A stretch of 64,000 bases of DNA from assembly GCA_023398955.1 (NCBI GenBank), contig JAEWRL010000021.1, positions 1 through 64,000 on the forward strand, read 5' to 3'. Source of the stretch: Pseudomonadota bacterium. Its GTDB lineage: Bacteria > Myxococcota_A > Polyangia > Polyangiales > Polyangiaceae. The notes under the pieces were generated by a model. The model saw nothing but the letters and a program-made list of their open reading frames with translations, was not told where the DNA came from and did no database searches. Shown here piece by piece: positions 38,275 to 50,238 of this stretch (position 1 is its first letter; the number at the start of each line of letters is the position of its first letter). The position numbers and the translations under genes are program-made.

Positions 38275-39096
38275 CTGTCACGTCCAGTCATCGGCATCTG
38301 TGGTCCCGCCCGAGGAGGGTTTCCGGCATGGCTGTTCTCGAGCTGGGCGGTCCGGTTGAGTGGAGGTAAGCCTGTCAGGATCGCCCCCGGGCGAGCGCGG
38401 CCAGAGCGACTCGATGGCTTGATTCTGGGGGGGGGAGCGGACGTGCACCCGGAGCTTTACGAACCCGAGACCGCGACCGTCGCCCCCCTCTCCCAGGAGA
38501 TGGTCGGCCGCCGCGGGAGCTCGAGAGTCCGCCTAGTTCTCAGCTACGCGCTGGCACCAATCATTTACCTGCTTCGTCGTCTCTTCAGTGCTCGCTACAC
38601 GGGTGTCGATCGTGACCGTGACGAACTCGAGACCGAGCTTCTGGACCGCGCCATGCGGGAGGGGCTGCCCGTGCTCGGGATCTGTCGCGGCGCTCAGCTG
38701 ATGAACGTCTACGTGGGCGGCAGGCTGCTTCGGGAGCTCACGTCGTTCTACGCAGAATCGCCCAACCCCTGGACGGTGTTTCCGCGCAAGCGGATCCACG
38801 TCAAACCCTCGAGCCGGCTGCATTCGATCCTGGGCAGGGAGGTACTCAAGGTTAATAGCCTGCATCGTCAAGCGGTGGACGAGCTTGCGACGTGCTTGTC
38901 GGTCGTGGCCCAGGAATTCAATGGCGTGGTTCAGGCGGTCGAGTACGACGAACACCCGTTCTTCGTCGGGGTGCAGTGGCATCCAGAGTACCTGCCGCAA
39001 CGTCCCGAGCAACGCCGGATATTCCGCTGCTTCGTTGCTGCCGCCAAGGCAGCGAAGCCCTCGTCGAGTCAGCGGCTCGCCGAAGACCCCTCGTGA
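38275..39096 (+). CDS. Gamma-glutamyl-GABA hydrolase-like class I glutamine amidotransferase (peptidase C26)
   Basis: The N-terminal strand RPVIGICGP lies upstream of the first ordinary start (TTG at 38356). The only plausible start that includes it is a CTG at 38275 (reading MSRPVIGICG), preceded by GAGG six bases away. This gives 273 residues, the family's usual size. The catalytic Cys is in GLPVLGICRGAQLMNV and the His-Glu pair in VQWHPEY. LILGGGADVHPELY is the substrate-side loop of the PuuD/peptidase C26 group. It probably hydrolyses a gamma-glutamyl compound. Confidence 0.82.
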   Translation: MSRPVIGICGPARGGFPAWLFSSWAVRLSGGKPVRIAPGRARPERLDGLILGGGADVHPELYEPETATVAPLSQEMVGRRGSSRVRLVLSYALAPIIYLLRRLFSARYTGVDRDRDELETELLDRAMREGLPVLGICRGAQLMNVYVGGRLLRELTSFYAESPNPWTVFPRKRIHVKPSSRLHSILGREVLKVNSLHRQAVDELATCLSVVAQEFNGVVQAVEYDEHPFFVGVQWHPEYLPQRPEQRRIFRCFVAAAKAAKPSSSQRLAEDPS

Positions 39097-39157
39097 ACGT
39101 GCCAGCCGGGCTGGTCAGGAGAGGCCTGCTCGGGCCCGCTCCTGCTCCTGCTGGTTT

Positions 39158-41002
39158 TCATGCTCCGGAAGCTTCGATGCCCATGGCGCGCGATATCCCT
39201 TCGGCCCGCTCGAGCCAACTCTCGATGCTACCGCCGATGCCCTTGCGCCAGAACTCCGGATCGCGCGGATCGAGGCCGAACGGCGCCATGAGGTCCACGG
39301 CGCTCTTGCTGCCACCAGCACGGAGTAAATCCAGGTACATGGGCTCGAAGTCGTTGCCGAACTGCTCGCGGACGGCATAGAGAGACTGCGTGAAGAGCTC
39401 GCCGAAGGCATAAGCGTACACGTAGAAGGGACGCTGAAAATGGTTAACATACGCCCACAGATTCTCGGCGTCCTCGTAGGTGAACAGGTCTCCCGGGGGG
39501 CCGTAGAAGGCGTGGGTGACCTCTAGCCAGAGCTGATTGAACTCATCGAGCGTGAGCTTGCCGGCTCGCCGTCGCTCGTGGGCCTTCTTCTCGAAGTTCG
39601 AGAAGGATATCTGCCGCACCACACTGTTCACGTGGTCGGCGCACTTCTCCATGAGCAGGGCCAGCTGCTGCTTCTCGGTTTCGGCCCGCTCCAGGAGGTA
39701 GTTGAACGTGGTCATCTCTCCGAAGATCGACGCGGTCTCCGCGTATGCCATGGGCGCCCGAAACATCAGAGCCCCCTGAGCCTTCGCCGCGAGCATGCCA
39801 TGGACGCCGTGACCCGCCTCGTGTGCAACGGTCATGACGTCGCGGGTCGAGCCGAGGTAGTTGAGGAAGTTGTAGGCCCTTGCCTCATCCCCTGGCAGAA
39901 GGACGGCGCAGTTGAAGGCGCCGCCCGTCTTTCCCGGATACGGCGGCGCGTCGACCCAGCGGCGCTCCAGCATCGTCGAAACCATGTCGCGGAGCGTGGG
40001 GCTGAAAGAACCGTACGCGGATAGGACGGTCTCGACGCACTCCCGCCAGGGAACCGTCCGATTGTCGGAGAGGGGTAGGGGCGCATTCCGATCGGACCAG
40101 CGCAGCGTCTCCTGGCCAAGATGGGCCGCCAGAAGGCGATAGTAGCGGCGCGCTTGCGCTGCCCCGGCTTCGGCGACTGCCGCGTGGAGTGCCTCTACGG
40201 TTTCATCGTCCACGCGGTTGCCGATGTTGCGAGCCGAGATGGGGCTACTGTAGCCACGCTCGCGGTCCTCTACCGCTTTGGCACCCATCACGACGTTCAG
40301 GGTGCGCGCCATCAATCGATCGAAGCGCTGATCACGAAGCCCGCCACTCAGCGCCCTCATCGCCCTTGCTCGTTCGTTGGTGTCCGGCGCGCTCGTCACC
40401 CTATGGAGCACCTCTGGAAGCGTTAGCGATGCGCCGTCCACGTCGAAGCGAAGCTCGGCCTCTACCTCGCTCGTGAACTCCGTCCACTCCGAGGGCCCAA
40501 AGGGGCCGCGCAACGTCAAGGCGCGTTCCACCTCCTCGGAGAGCAAGTACCGGCGGTTGGCCCGGATGAAATCGAGGAAAGGGCGGTGGCGCGCGGCAAC
40601 TGGATCTTCCAGCGCTGCGGCATACTGCTCGTCCGTGAGACCCGCCAGCTCATGCTCGAAGAAGTTCAGATGGTTTGCCTCGGCAACGCTGAACGCCTCT
40701 TGCACCTGAGCTATCCGGCGCTCGATCTGCGGGTTGGTTGCATCCGTGCTGCGTCGAAGCATCAGGTACACCATGATCTTGTCGCTTAGGGTTTGCAGCG
40801 CAGATTGCGCGACGAGCGCGCTGCCGAGGGTCTCATGGAGCCTCCCGCGCTGCCGCGTGTCGAACTCCTGGGCCAGAGTCAGGAAACGCTGGACATCCGC
40901 TTCAAGGGCCGGGTCGTTCAAGTCGACATAGAGATCTTGGAGATCCCAGCGGACGTCGCTGGCGCCGGTGTCCAGGGTAGGCGTGGTTCGAGGTTCTGTC
41001 AT
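39158..41002 (-). CDS. pepF: Oligoendopeptidase F (M3 family)
   Basis: PepF cleaves short peptides in the cytoplasm with a zinc ion. The 614-residue product (ATG at 41002, MTEPRTTPTLD) has DVRWDLQDLYVDLNDPALEAD at its start, the zinc motif VAHEAGHGVHGML (HExGH), the third ligand region AETASIFGEMTTF, and YVNHFQRPFYVYAYAFGELF near the end, all standard for the family. The longer upstream frame lacks family resemblance. Confidence 0.95.
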   Translation of the reverse strand: MTEPRTTPTLDTGASDVRWDLQDLYVDLNDPALEADVQRFLTLAQEFDTRQRGRLHETLGSALVAQSALQTLSDKIMVYLMLRRSTDATNPQIERRIAQVQEAFSVAEANHLNFFEHELAGLTDEQYAAALEDPVAARHRPFLDFIRANRRYLLSEEVERALTLRGPFGPSEWTEFTSEVEAELRFDVDGASLTLPEVLHRVTSAPDTNERARAMRALSGGLRDQRFDRLMARTLNVVMGAKAVEDRERGYSSPISARNIGNRVDDETVEALHAAVAEAGAAQARRYYRLLAAHLGQETLRWSDRNAPLPLSDNRTVPWRECVETVLSAYGSFSPTLRDMVSTMLERRWVDAPPYPGKTGGAFNCAVLLPGDEARAYNFLNYLGSTRDVMTVAHEAGHGVHGMLAAKAQGALMFRAPMAYAETASIFGEMTTFNYLLERAETEKQQLALLMEKCADHVNSVVRQISFSNFEKKAHERRRAGKLTLDEFNQLWLEVTHAFYGPPGDLFTYEDAENLWAYVNHFQRPFYVYAYAFGELFTQSLYAVREQFGNDFEPMYLDLLRAGGSKSAVDLMAPFGLDPRDPEFWRKGIGGSIESWLERAEGISRAMGIEASGA

Positions 41003-41063
41003 AGTGGTCCTTCGGAACTTACCACCAAAGCCGTCTCGGACCATCCTGCGAGAGGGAGTGTCT

Positions 41064-41579
41064 TCAAAGGAGGGATTCGAGCCGGAGCCCAGGGCACGGA
41101 GGGTACCCGGAGCCCGAGCCCGAAATCTTCAAGACCATGGCGGTGAGCATGTCGACGATGAGCAGCAGAAGACCTCGGGCGCGAGTTCGGAGCGGCTCGT
41201 CGGCGAACTCGAATACTGCGAGTGCGTCGATGATGGCGGCGGATTCGGTCGCTGAGCGCCGCGCCGATCGGTAGAAGCGCGTCTTATCGGCAGCAGCGAG
41301 TTCGCCAGCCCCCTCCGCGATGTTCCGAGGGATGGAGCTGGCGGCTCGCCGGAGTTGGTCTGCCAGGTACGCGCGACCTCTGGGGAAGGCACTCGCCATC
41401 TGGTCAGCGAGCGCCACGATCTCAATGCTGATTCGGTAGGGCGCCCAAGCGTTCGTCTTCGAATTCGTCCATGCCTGCAGTTCGGTACGTTCCGCGCGGT
41501 GGTTGCTAGCTTTGGCTCGCGAAGCCAAACGAGGATGCTGCCAAGGTGCAGAAACGCCAGAAACGATTCCGCAGTGCAA
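41064..41579 (-). CDS. Four-helix bundle protein (23S rRNA intervening-sequence type)
   Basis: The 171-residue product contains YLADQLRRAASSIPRNIAEGAGE and RFYRSARRSATESAAIIDAL, the core of the four-helix bundle family first noticed inside bacterial 23S rRNA intervening sequences but common as free genes. Such proteins form pentamers of unknown use. The first 40 residues look unlike the family, so translation may begin later. Confidence 0.85.
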   Translation of the reverse strand: MHCGIVSGVSAPWQHPRLASRAKASNHRAERTELQAWTNSKTNAWAPYRISIEIVALADQMASAFPRGRAYLADQLRRAASSIPRNIAEGAGELAAADKTRFYRSARRSATESAAIIDALAVFEFADEPLRTRARGLLLLIVDMLTAMVLKISGSGSGYPPCPGLRLESLL

Positions 41580-41681
41580 GTGCTCACTCGCTCGCGGGGA
41601 GCGGCGCGCCTCAAAGCGTCACGGGAAACGGATGCCCCTGATTACCGCGGATCCAAGCTCGGACGTCGCCCCAGCAAGGCG

Positions 41682-42869
41682 TCATGCCTGTGCTCGCCGC
41701 GCCCGGAGGATCACGTGGGTGATTTCCGCCGTGGTTCCGAGACGCATCGGCGGGCCCCAGTAGCCGGTCCCGCTCGACACGTAGACGAGAGTCTCGCCGA
41801 AACGCTCCAGGCCGGCGACCACGGGCTGCTGCAAAGGCACCAAGTACTTCCAAGGCCAGATCTGTCCGCCGTGCGTGTGCCCAGCAAGGAGAAGATCCGC
41901 GCCATAGGGCTGCGCGTCGAAGACGGCCTTGGGTTGATGAGCAAGTAGGACCAGCAGCTGTCCACTATCGCGACGCCCCCCCATGGCTTTCTCGTAATTC
42001 GGCGCTGCGTGAGGGTCCACGCGGGCAGCGCTGTGGTCGTTGACGCCGGCCAGCTCGAAGGCGCCGCCGCGGCTCTCGATCGTGACACGCTCGTTCTCGA
42101 GCACCCTTATCCCCAGCCCCTTGAGGAACGCAGTCCACTCGTTCGCCCCAGAGTAGTACTCGTGGTTCCCGGTGACGAAGTAGGTGCCATGCTGGGAGCG
42201 GATACCCCGAAGCAGGCCCACGATGGGGCCCAAATGCTCCACGGATCCATCGACCAGGTCCCCCGTGATCGCCACCAGGTCTGGCTGAAGCTCGTTCACC
42301 TGGCGCACGACATCCTCGACGAACCGGGCGTGCAGGGTTGGGCCAACGTGCATGTCGGTGAGCTGAACGATTGAGAAGCCGTCCATCGTCTCAGGCAGAC
42401 GCGCCAGCGTCACCTCGACGCGTTTCACCGCTATCCTCCCCAAGCCGTTGGCCAGGGAGAAGACCCCGAGGCCGCCGACTCCCAGGGTTACCGCACCTCC
42501 CATCACGCGCGCCAGAACCAAGCGACGTTGTGGATCAGGTGGGGCGTCCCGGAGGCGCTCGACTACGGCGGCCCCGACGCGGATGAGCTCCGCCGCCGCT
42601 AGCAGCGCCACGAAGAGCAGCAGTAGACCCAGCCACGAATAGGTCACCAGCAGAACGCCGCGAGCCGTTCCGGGGGGAATGGCGCGACTTGCCCAAAACG
42701 TAGCGGGGATGCTCAACCCCAAGAGCGCCACGAGCACAGTCAAGCCGCGAAACCAGGTTCGCGGCAGCTGGGCATCGCGGATTACGCGGGCCCAGATGTA
42801 GTAGTGCGCGAGGGCGACGATCCCGAGCGCGATGACGAAAAACAGAATGAACACGAGAGTGCGAGCCAT
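41682..42869 (-). CDS. Membrane-anchored metallophosphoesterase (YkuE-like)
   Basis: The chosen start at 42869 (MARTLVFILFF) gives 395 residues. Four or five N-terminal transmembrane helices (to about residue 135) precede a calcineurin-like domain with IVQLTDMHVG, AITGDLVDG, FVTGNHEYY, LLAHQP and LLAGHTHGGQ. These are all the metal-binding blocks. Relatives act on phosphodiesters or UDP-diacylglucosamine-type lipids at the membrane. It is transcribed away from aceE. Confidence 0.92.
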   Translation of the reverse strand: MARTLVFILFFVIALGIVALAHYYIWARVIRDAQLPRTWFRGLTVLVALLGLSIPATFWASRAIPPGTARGVLLVTYSWLGLLLLFVALLAAAELIRVGAAVVERLRDAPPDPQRRLVLARVMGGAVTLGVGGLGVFSLANGLGRIAVKRVEVTLARLPETMDGFSIVQLTDMHVGPTLHARFVEDVVRQVNELQPDLVAITGDLVDGSVEHLGPIVGLLRGIRSQHGTYFVTGNHEYYSGANEWTAFLKGLGIRVLENERVTIESRGGAFELAGVNDHSAARVDPHAAPNYEKAMGGRRDSGQLLVLLAHQPKAVFDAQPYGADLLLAGHTHGGQIWPWKYLVPLQQPVVAGLERFGETLVYVSSGTGYWGPPMRLGTTAEITHVILRARRAQA

Positions 42870-43060
42870 GGCGAGAGAGGAGATATGGAAGCCCTGCCCG
42901 CTGCGCGCCACCAGCGACGAAGCGTGAGGCTATCCGGCCGAACGAGTCGCATTGCGTGCCGACTAATTTCCGTCAAAGCGCATGGAACGATGATGGGTGG
43001 CTTGAATGCCCGGGGTGTTAGCCCTACACAAGGTGCCGACGCTAGACAAGGAGCACAGGA

Positions 43061-45733
<2,673 letters not shown>

Positions 45734-45781
45734 AGGGCAGGGCGCTCTGACCAGCTGCCTTCCAGACGCGGTGTAAGGGTT

Positions 45782-45821
45782 CGGCAAGCGGCGGGACGTC
45801 GACGCGCTCCGCCGCTTGCCG
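45782..45821. terminator. Strong hairpin between convergent aceE and the lamin-tail gene
   Basis: CGGCAAGCGGCGG at 45782-45794 pairs perfectly with its reverse complement at 45809-45821 across a 14-base loop, a 13-bp GC-rich stem placed about 50 bases after aceE. No T-run follows, so rho-independent action is possible but unproven. Confidence 0.55.
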
Positions 45822-45866
45822 GGAGCGCTTCGTCCCTGCTCTCGACGCCCTTGCTCGCAGCTGCTG

Positions 45867-46823
45867 CTAGCGCTCGCAACGCGGATTCGCCGCGCCTGGT
45901 GAACCGAGATCGCTGTTATACTCACCTGTCGCAGCGCACCAGTGCTGCACCTCGTCGTTGTCGAGTGCGGTGGAGTGGTCGAGCGAAAGGCTGGCCGCCA
46001 CACCGGCGCCTGCAGGCCATGTGCTGCTATCCACGGGGACCGCATCGAGGACCGCTCCATCGCAGTGGAGGCTGATCAGATAGCTGCCCGAGTTGGGCAG
46101 ACCGAGGCTGCCATGCACGTAGCTAGGTTCGAAGCCGGGGGCTGCACTGCTGGCGATCGTCGCAAATTCACCAGGTTCCAGCACGAGAGCAGCCCCGATC
46201 GTGAAGGACGTGGAGTCGCGCTCGACCGTGCACCCTTGAAGGGAAATGGACGCGTTGCTGACGTTGTGAAGCTCAATCCACTCGCCCGAACTATCTGCCA
46301 GCTCGGCGGGGTTCGGCATCATCTCGGTGATCACGATGTCCCCCACCTGGGCGTATGCAACGTGGACGTCGAGGGCGACACTGCCCGTCGCGATGGTGAC
46401 CTCCCCTTCGTCGATGGCAAAACGAAATGTCAGCCCGGTCCTGACGCCGGCGGAGATGCTGAACTCCACGGGGTTTTCGCTCGTCAGTACCGCCTCGATG
46501 CTGACGGGATCTCCGTCGATCAGCTCGACGAGCTCCCAATCGGGCTCGAGGGTCGCTGTGTACGTGCCAACCGGGAGCTCTCGTTCGATCACGGGAGACT
46601 CGGGGCTATCGCTGCTGGATAGCTGAACGTCCGCGGTCCCGGTGACCGAGAAGGTCGCGTTCCGCAGCTCGAAGGTGCGGTCCCCGAGGGGACTTCGGAG
46701 CGCCAGTTCGACGCTCCCCACTTCCGCGGCGGTGCTGGGGTCCGGGTCGACGGTGGCGGTACAACTTGGGCCAGCCGCTAGTGCGGTGATCCACAGAAAT
46801 GCGAATAGTGCCGTTTGCTTCAC
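45867..46823 (-). CDS. Lamin-tail domain lipoprotein
   Basis: The 318-residue protein has a Sec lipoprotein-type signal (LWITALAAGPSC). A beta-rich N-terminal domain (VGSVELALRSPLGDRTFELRNATFSV, about 40-155) resembles carboxypeptidase-regulatory-like folds. A lamin-tail domain (LTD, about 165-318) begins IVITEMMPNPAELADSSGEWIELHN and ends ALDNDEVQHWCAATGEY. Bacterial LTDs are found on secreted proteins of unknown function or nucleases; no nuclease domain is present. Confidence 0.85.
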   Translation of the reverse strand: MKQTALFAFLWITALAAGPSCTATVDPDPSTAAEVGSVELALRSPLGDRTFELRNATFSVTGTADVQLSSSDSPESPVIERELPVGTYTATLEPDWELVELIDGDPVSIEAVLTSENPVEFSISAGVRTGLTFRFAIDEGEVTIATGSVALDVHVAYAQVGDIVITEMMPNPAELADSSGEWIELHNVSNASISLQGCTVERDSTSFTIGAALVLEPGEFATIASSAAPGFEPSYVHGSLGLPNSGSYLISLHCDGAVLDAVPVDSSTWPAGAGVAASLSLDHSTALDNDEVQHWCAATGEYNSDLGSPGAANPRCER

Positions 46824-47036
46824 GATTTGCTCTATCCTTTCCGGGCGCTTGCCCGCGCGGGCTCTCTGGTTTGGTTTCTTGCCCGCGCAGGCCTCTCAGC
46901 AATCGGCGTGCCCTTCGAGCGACTGACGGAGTGTGCCGTTTACCGCGGCAGCTACGCCCACTCGGCACCAGCAGCTAACTGACGAGGAGCACCAGGTGGC
47001 CGCCAGTTGCGCCACACCAGGGAGAGGAGGGAGCTT

Positions 47037-47693
47037 TTACGAGGCCGGAGCTCCACCACGCAAACTCAGCGCTTCCTTGCAAGCGTCGACGAGCGGCTTC
47101 AGACGCGCCTCGACCGCGTCGAACTGGGATTCACGCAGCCAATCCGGTCGGAAGACGCTGGCCCCGACGGCAACGGCCGCAACGCCAGCGTCGAAGTATG
47201 CTGGCAACGTGTCTCTATCGACCCCGCCGCAAGCGAGCAATCGCAGGTCGGAGAAGGGCCCGAGGAGCTCTTTGACGTAGCGTGGACCGAACACGGATGC
47301 CGGAAACAGTTTGACGAGGGTAGCTCCAGCGACCTGAGCAGCTCGAACTTCCTGAGGCGTCAGCGCTCCGGGTATCACAGGGATTCCTCTGTCGACGCAG
47401 ACTCGCACCACCGCGGGCTCCAACGTGGGCATGACGATGAAGGAAGCGCCGGCTGCCAGTGCTTCATCGAGATCCGTGCGCGTGAGCACCGTACCCGCCC
47501 CGACTAGGAAGCGGCCAGCCGCAGCCTCGCTGAGCGCGGCGATCTTCGGCACAGCATCCTCCGTGTTCATCGTAACCTCCAGGGCGGTGAGTCCGCTCCG
47601 CGCCGCCATGTCAGCGAGGCCGGGGATGGCAGCTCCAGGCAGGCCGCGCAGAATTGCGAGCAACGGAAGAGAGTCGAATTTCGAGAAGTCCAT
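47037..47693 (-). CDS. eda: 2-keto-3-deoxy-6-phosphogluconate/4-hydroxy-2-oxoglutarate aldolase
   Basis: From the ATG at 47693 (MDFSKFDSLPLLAILRG) the 218-residue protein has the class I aldolase pattern: ALEVTMNTEDAV with the catalytic Glu, GAGTVLTRTDLDEALAAGASFIV, and TLVKLFPASVFGP with the Schiff-base Lys. It cleaves KDPG to pyruvate and glyceraldehyde 3-phosphate in the Entner-Doudoroff pathway, or hydroxyoxoglutarate. The longer frame upstream is not family-like. A DRE-TIM aldolase gene is divergent to it. Confidence 0.93.
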   Translation of the reverse strand: MDFSKFDSLPLLAILRGLPGAAIPGLADMAARSGLTALEVTMNTEDAVPKIAALSEAAAGRFLVGAGTVLTRTDLDEALAAGASFIVMPTLEPAVVRVCVDRGIPVIPGALTPQEVRAAQVAGATLVKLFPASVFGPRYVKELLGPFSDLRLLACGGVDRDTLPAYFDAGVAAVAVGASVFRPDWLRESQFDAVEARLKPLVDACKEALSLRGGAPAS

Positions 47694-47841
47694 GGCGTGA
47701 AGAGGATGACTTTCGCTGCGAGCGCTGCCTCGTCCGGGCACCGGAACCGGATGCGCACGGCATATCTTGCAGGAAAATTGCGAAGCTTGCCACGACCCAT
47801 CGGCCCCCCTTCGAAATCCTGCTAGGCTGCGCCCCCAAGTC

Positions 47842-48822
47842 ATGACCGCACAGAAAGCACCTTGGGTTACCTTTCGCCCGGAGATCAAAGTCTTGGACGC
47901 GACGATTCGCGACGGAGGCTTGATCAACGACCACCAGTTCGACGACGTCTTCGTCCAGGCCGTCTATCAGACATGCGTCGAGGCTGGCGTCGACTACATG
48001 GAGGTCGGCTACAAGATGAGCAAGCGACTGGTGAGCCGCGACCAGTTCGGCGCCTGGAAGTTCTGCGACGAGGATGACCTCCGCCGGGTCTTCGATGATA
48101 ACCCGACAGATCTCAAGATCGCCGTCATGGCAGATGCGGGAGGCAAGACCGACTGGAGGACGGACATTCTGCCCAAGGAGCAGAGCGTCATCGATGTGAT
48201 CCGCGTGGCCTGTTACATCCACCAGATCCCCGAGGCGATCGACATGATCAAGGATGCGACCGACAAGGGGTACGAGACCTTCTGCAACATTATGGCGGTC
48301 TCTACGGTGCAGGATGCAGAGATCGACCAGGCCCTCGAGATCTTGCGGGACGTCCCATGTTCGACGGTGGTCGTTGTCGACAGCTTCGGTTCGTTCTATG
48401 GCGAGCAGGTGGCGGGGCTCGTCGAGCGCTACAAGAAAGCACTAGACGGCACGGGCAAAGAGATCGGCATCCACGCGCACAACAACCAGGAGCTTGCCTT
48501 CGCCAACACGATCGAAGCCATCGTGCATGGAGCAAACCGCGTCGATTGCACGATGGCCGGCATGGGGCGCGGAGCAGGGAATTGCTCCACCGAGCTGTTG
48601 CTCGGCTTCCTTCGCAATCCGAAGTTCAACCTGCGCCCGGTGTGGAAGCTCATTCAGGAACGCATGATCCCAATGCGCAAGAACGTCGAGTGGGGACCGT
48701 TACCCGAGTACACCATTGCTGGACAGCTGAATCAGCATCCCCGAGCCGCCATGGCTTGGCGCGGCAGCCCCCAAGCTGGCCAATGCCTCGAATTCTACGA
48801 CCGCGTCGTGTCCGACGTTTGA
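47842..48822 (+). CDS. HMGL-like (DRE-TIM) aldolase
   Basis: The ATG at 47842 gives 326 residues. The metal and catalytic blocks are KVLDATIRDGGLINDHQF and VVVDSFGSFYG, plus GIHAHNNQELAFANTIEAI, whose His pair binds the metal, and AGMGRGAGNCSTELLL. This fold is shared by 4-hydroxy-2-oxovalerate aldolase, isopropylmalate and citramalate synthases. It lacks the C-terminal communication or regulatory domain of those enzymes. Substrate unknown. Divergent from eda, so the two may share a promoter region. Confidence 0.85.
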   Translation: MTAQKAPWVTFRPEIKVLDATIRDGGLINDHQFDDVFVQAVYQTCVEAGVDYMEVGYKMSKRLVSRDQFGAWKFCDEDDLRRVFDDNPTDLKIAVMADAGGKTDWRTDILPKEQSVIDVIRVACYIHQIPEAIDMIKDATDKGYETFCNIMAVSTVQDAEIDQALEILRDVPCSTVVVVDSFGSFYGEQVAGLVERYKKALDGTGKEIGIHAHNNQELAFANTIEAIVHGANRVDCTMAGMGRGAGNCSTELLLGFLRNPKFNLRPVWKLIQERMIPMRKNVEWGPLPEYTIAGQLNQHPRAAMAWRGSPQAGQCLEFYDRVVSDV

Positions 48823-48828
48823 GCGCGA

Positions 48829-49044
48829 TCAACGCTGCTCGTGGGAGTCGTCACGGTTGGCCTTGTCCTCCTCGGTGAGGACGGAGAGCACGATGACGGC
48901 TCCCAATACAGGCACGAGCCAGACCAACTTCGATTGGGCGGACTTTTCTGAGCGAAGATAGAGATCGCTCTTCCACAGTCGGATGGTGACCCACACCTGA
49001 AAAAGGAGGGCTGCGAGGAGGCCGGCGGCGATGAGGACGGTCAT
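48829..49044 (-). CDS. Small membrane protein, phospholipase-D-N-like
   Basis: The 71-residue product has two hydrophobic helices: VLIAAGLLAALLFQVWVTI and SKLVWLVPVLGAVIVLSVL, joined by a short charged segment. The KSAQSKLVWLVPVLGAV block is like the PLDc N-terminal domain family, small membrane pieces often found alone. Ends 7 bases from the convergent aldolase stop. Confidence 0.65.
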   Translation of the reverse strand: MTVLIAAGLLAALLFQVWVTIRLWKSDLYLRSEKSAQSKLVWLVPVLGAVIVLSVLTEEDKANRDDSHEQR

Positions 49045-49095
49045 AGGGCGATTGAGCCGAAGAGTAACGCGTCCTCAGTCCGACGCCAGCGCGAG

Positions 49096-50238
49096 CTACG
49101 TCGTTTTCTTTCTGGGGCTTACGCGCCCCAGTTGGTCAGCGAGCCGCCGCTGGGGCGCGGGGAGCGCAAGGGCAGCAAGCTCGCCGGGTGCCACCCACGC
49201 CAGGCCCGCCACACCGCGCGCCCGAGGACGAGCCGAGGTTGTCAGCTCGCACCGTACCCCGGCCAGAGTAATACGAAAGCGCGTGACAGCATGCTGCACG
49301 CTCGCCACCACCTCGTGTGCTTCGGCTCCGAGTCCGACCTGTTCGAGCAGCACGCGCTTCGCAGCTCGCGTGGGGGGCTCGTCGGGGTTCTGCTCCGTCG
49401 TGGGGAACATCCACATGCCCGCCCATCGCGAGGCCTCGCGGGGGGCCTGGACCATGAGCCATCTTCCGCGACGCTCCACGACGGCTGCGGCCATCGTGGC
49501 CGCCGTGGGAGCGGGTCGCGCAGCGAGCTCGGGAAGCTGCTCCGACAGGCCCGCTTCGTGAGCGAGGCAGAGCGCGGCGAGCGGACACTCCGCGCACTTC
49601 GGTGCGCGTGGCGAGCAAAGGGTGGCGCCCAGCTCCATGAGCGCCTGATTGAAGTCTCCGGGATGCGACCGCGGAACCAGGGTGGCCGCGAGTCGCCAGA
49701 GCATCCCGCGCAGGGGCTGCCGGGTCGGGTCCCCGCGCAGTGCTTCCAGTCGAGTCACCACCCTCACGACATTGCCATCGACGACGGGGACGCACCCGCC
49801 AAACGCCATGCTGGCGATGGCACCAGCGGAGTAAGCACCGATCCCGGGCAGCCCCTGAAGTGCCGATGGGGAACGGGGGAGCGAGCCGCCGTGGTCCCTG
49901 ACGACGACGCGGGCGCCCTCCAGCAGCCGGCGGGCTCTCGAATAGTATCCCAGTCCCTGCCAGCAATGCAGAACGTCGTCTTCGCTGGCCGCCGCCAATG
50001 TCGCGATGGTTGGGAAGCGCGCCATCCATCGCTCGTAGTATGGCAGGACGGTGGCGACCTGCGTTTGCTGCAGCATGACCTCGCTAACCCAAATAGCGTA
50101 GGGATCCCGGCTGCTGCGCCACGGCAGGTCACGGCGGTTCTGGCGATACCATCCGAGCAACAGACGGCGTATCCCGCGGATGCGTTCGCCATCGGTGACG
50201 GAGAGTGCGTCAGGACGCGGGCGGTATCGCGATGCCAT
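49096..50238 (-). CDS. mutY: A/G-specific adenine glycosylase
   Basis: MutY removes adenine mispaired with 8-oxoguanine. The 380-residue protein has WYRQNRRDLPWRSSRDPYAIWVSEVMLQQTQVATV with the catalytic Glu, the helix-hairpin-helix LPGIGAYSAGAIASMAFG followed by the catalytic Asp in VPVVDGNVVRV, and the 4Fe-4S ligand set C-X6-C-X2-C-X5-C in CSPRAPKCAECPLAALC. A C-terminal NUDIX-like domain follows (WAGMWMFPT). Its start overlaps the end of the MBL-fold gene by 29 bases. Confidence 0.96.
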   Translation of the reverse strand: MASRYRPRPDALSVTDGERIRGIRRLLLGWYRQNRRDLPWRSSRDPYAIWVSEVMLQQTQVATVLPYYERWMARFPTIATLAAASEDDVLHCWQGLGYYSRARRLLEGARVVVRDHGGSLPRSPSALQGLPGIGAYSAGAIASMAFGGCVPVVDGNVVRVVTRLEALRGDPTRQPLRGMLWRLAATLVPRSHPGDFNQALMELGATLCSPRAPKCAECPLAALCLAHEAGLSEQLPELAARPAPTAATMAAAVVERRGRWLMVQAPREASRWAGMWMFPTTEQNPDEPPTRAAKRVLLEQVGLGAEAHEVVASVQHAVTRFRITLAGVRCELTTSARPRARGVAGLAWVAPGELAALALPAPQRRLADQLGRVSPRKKTT

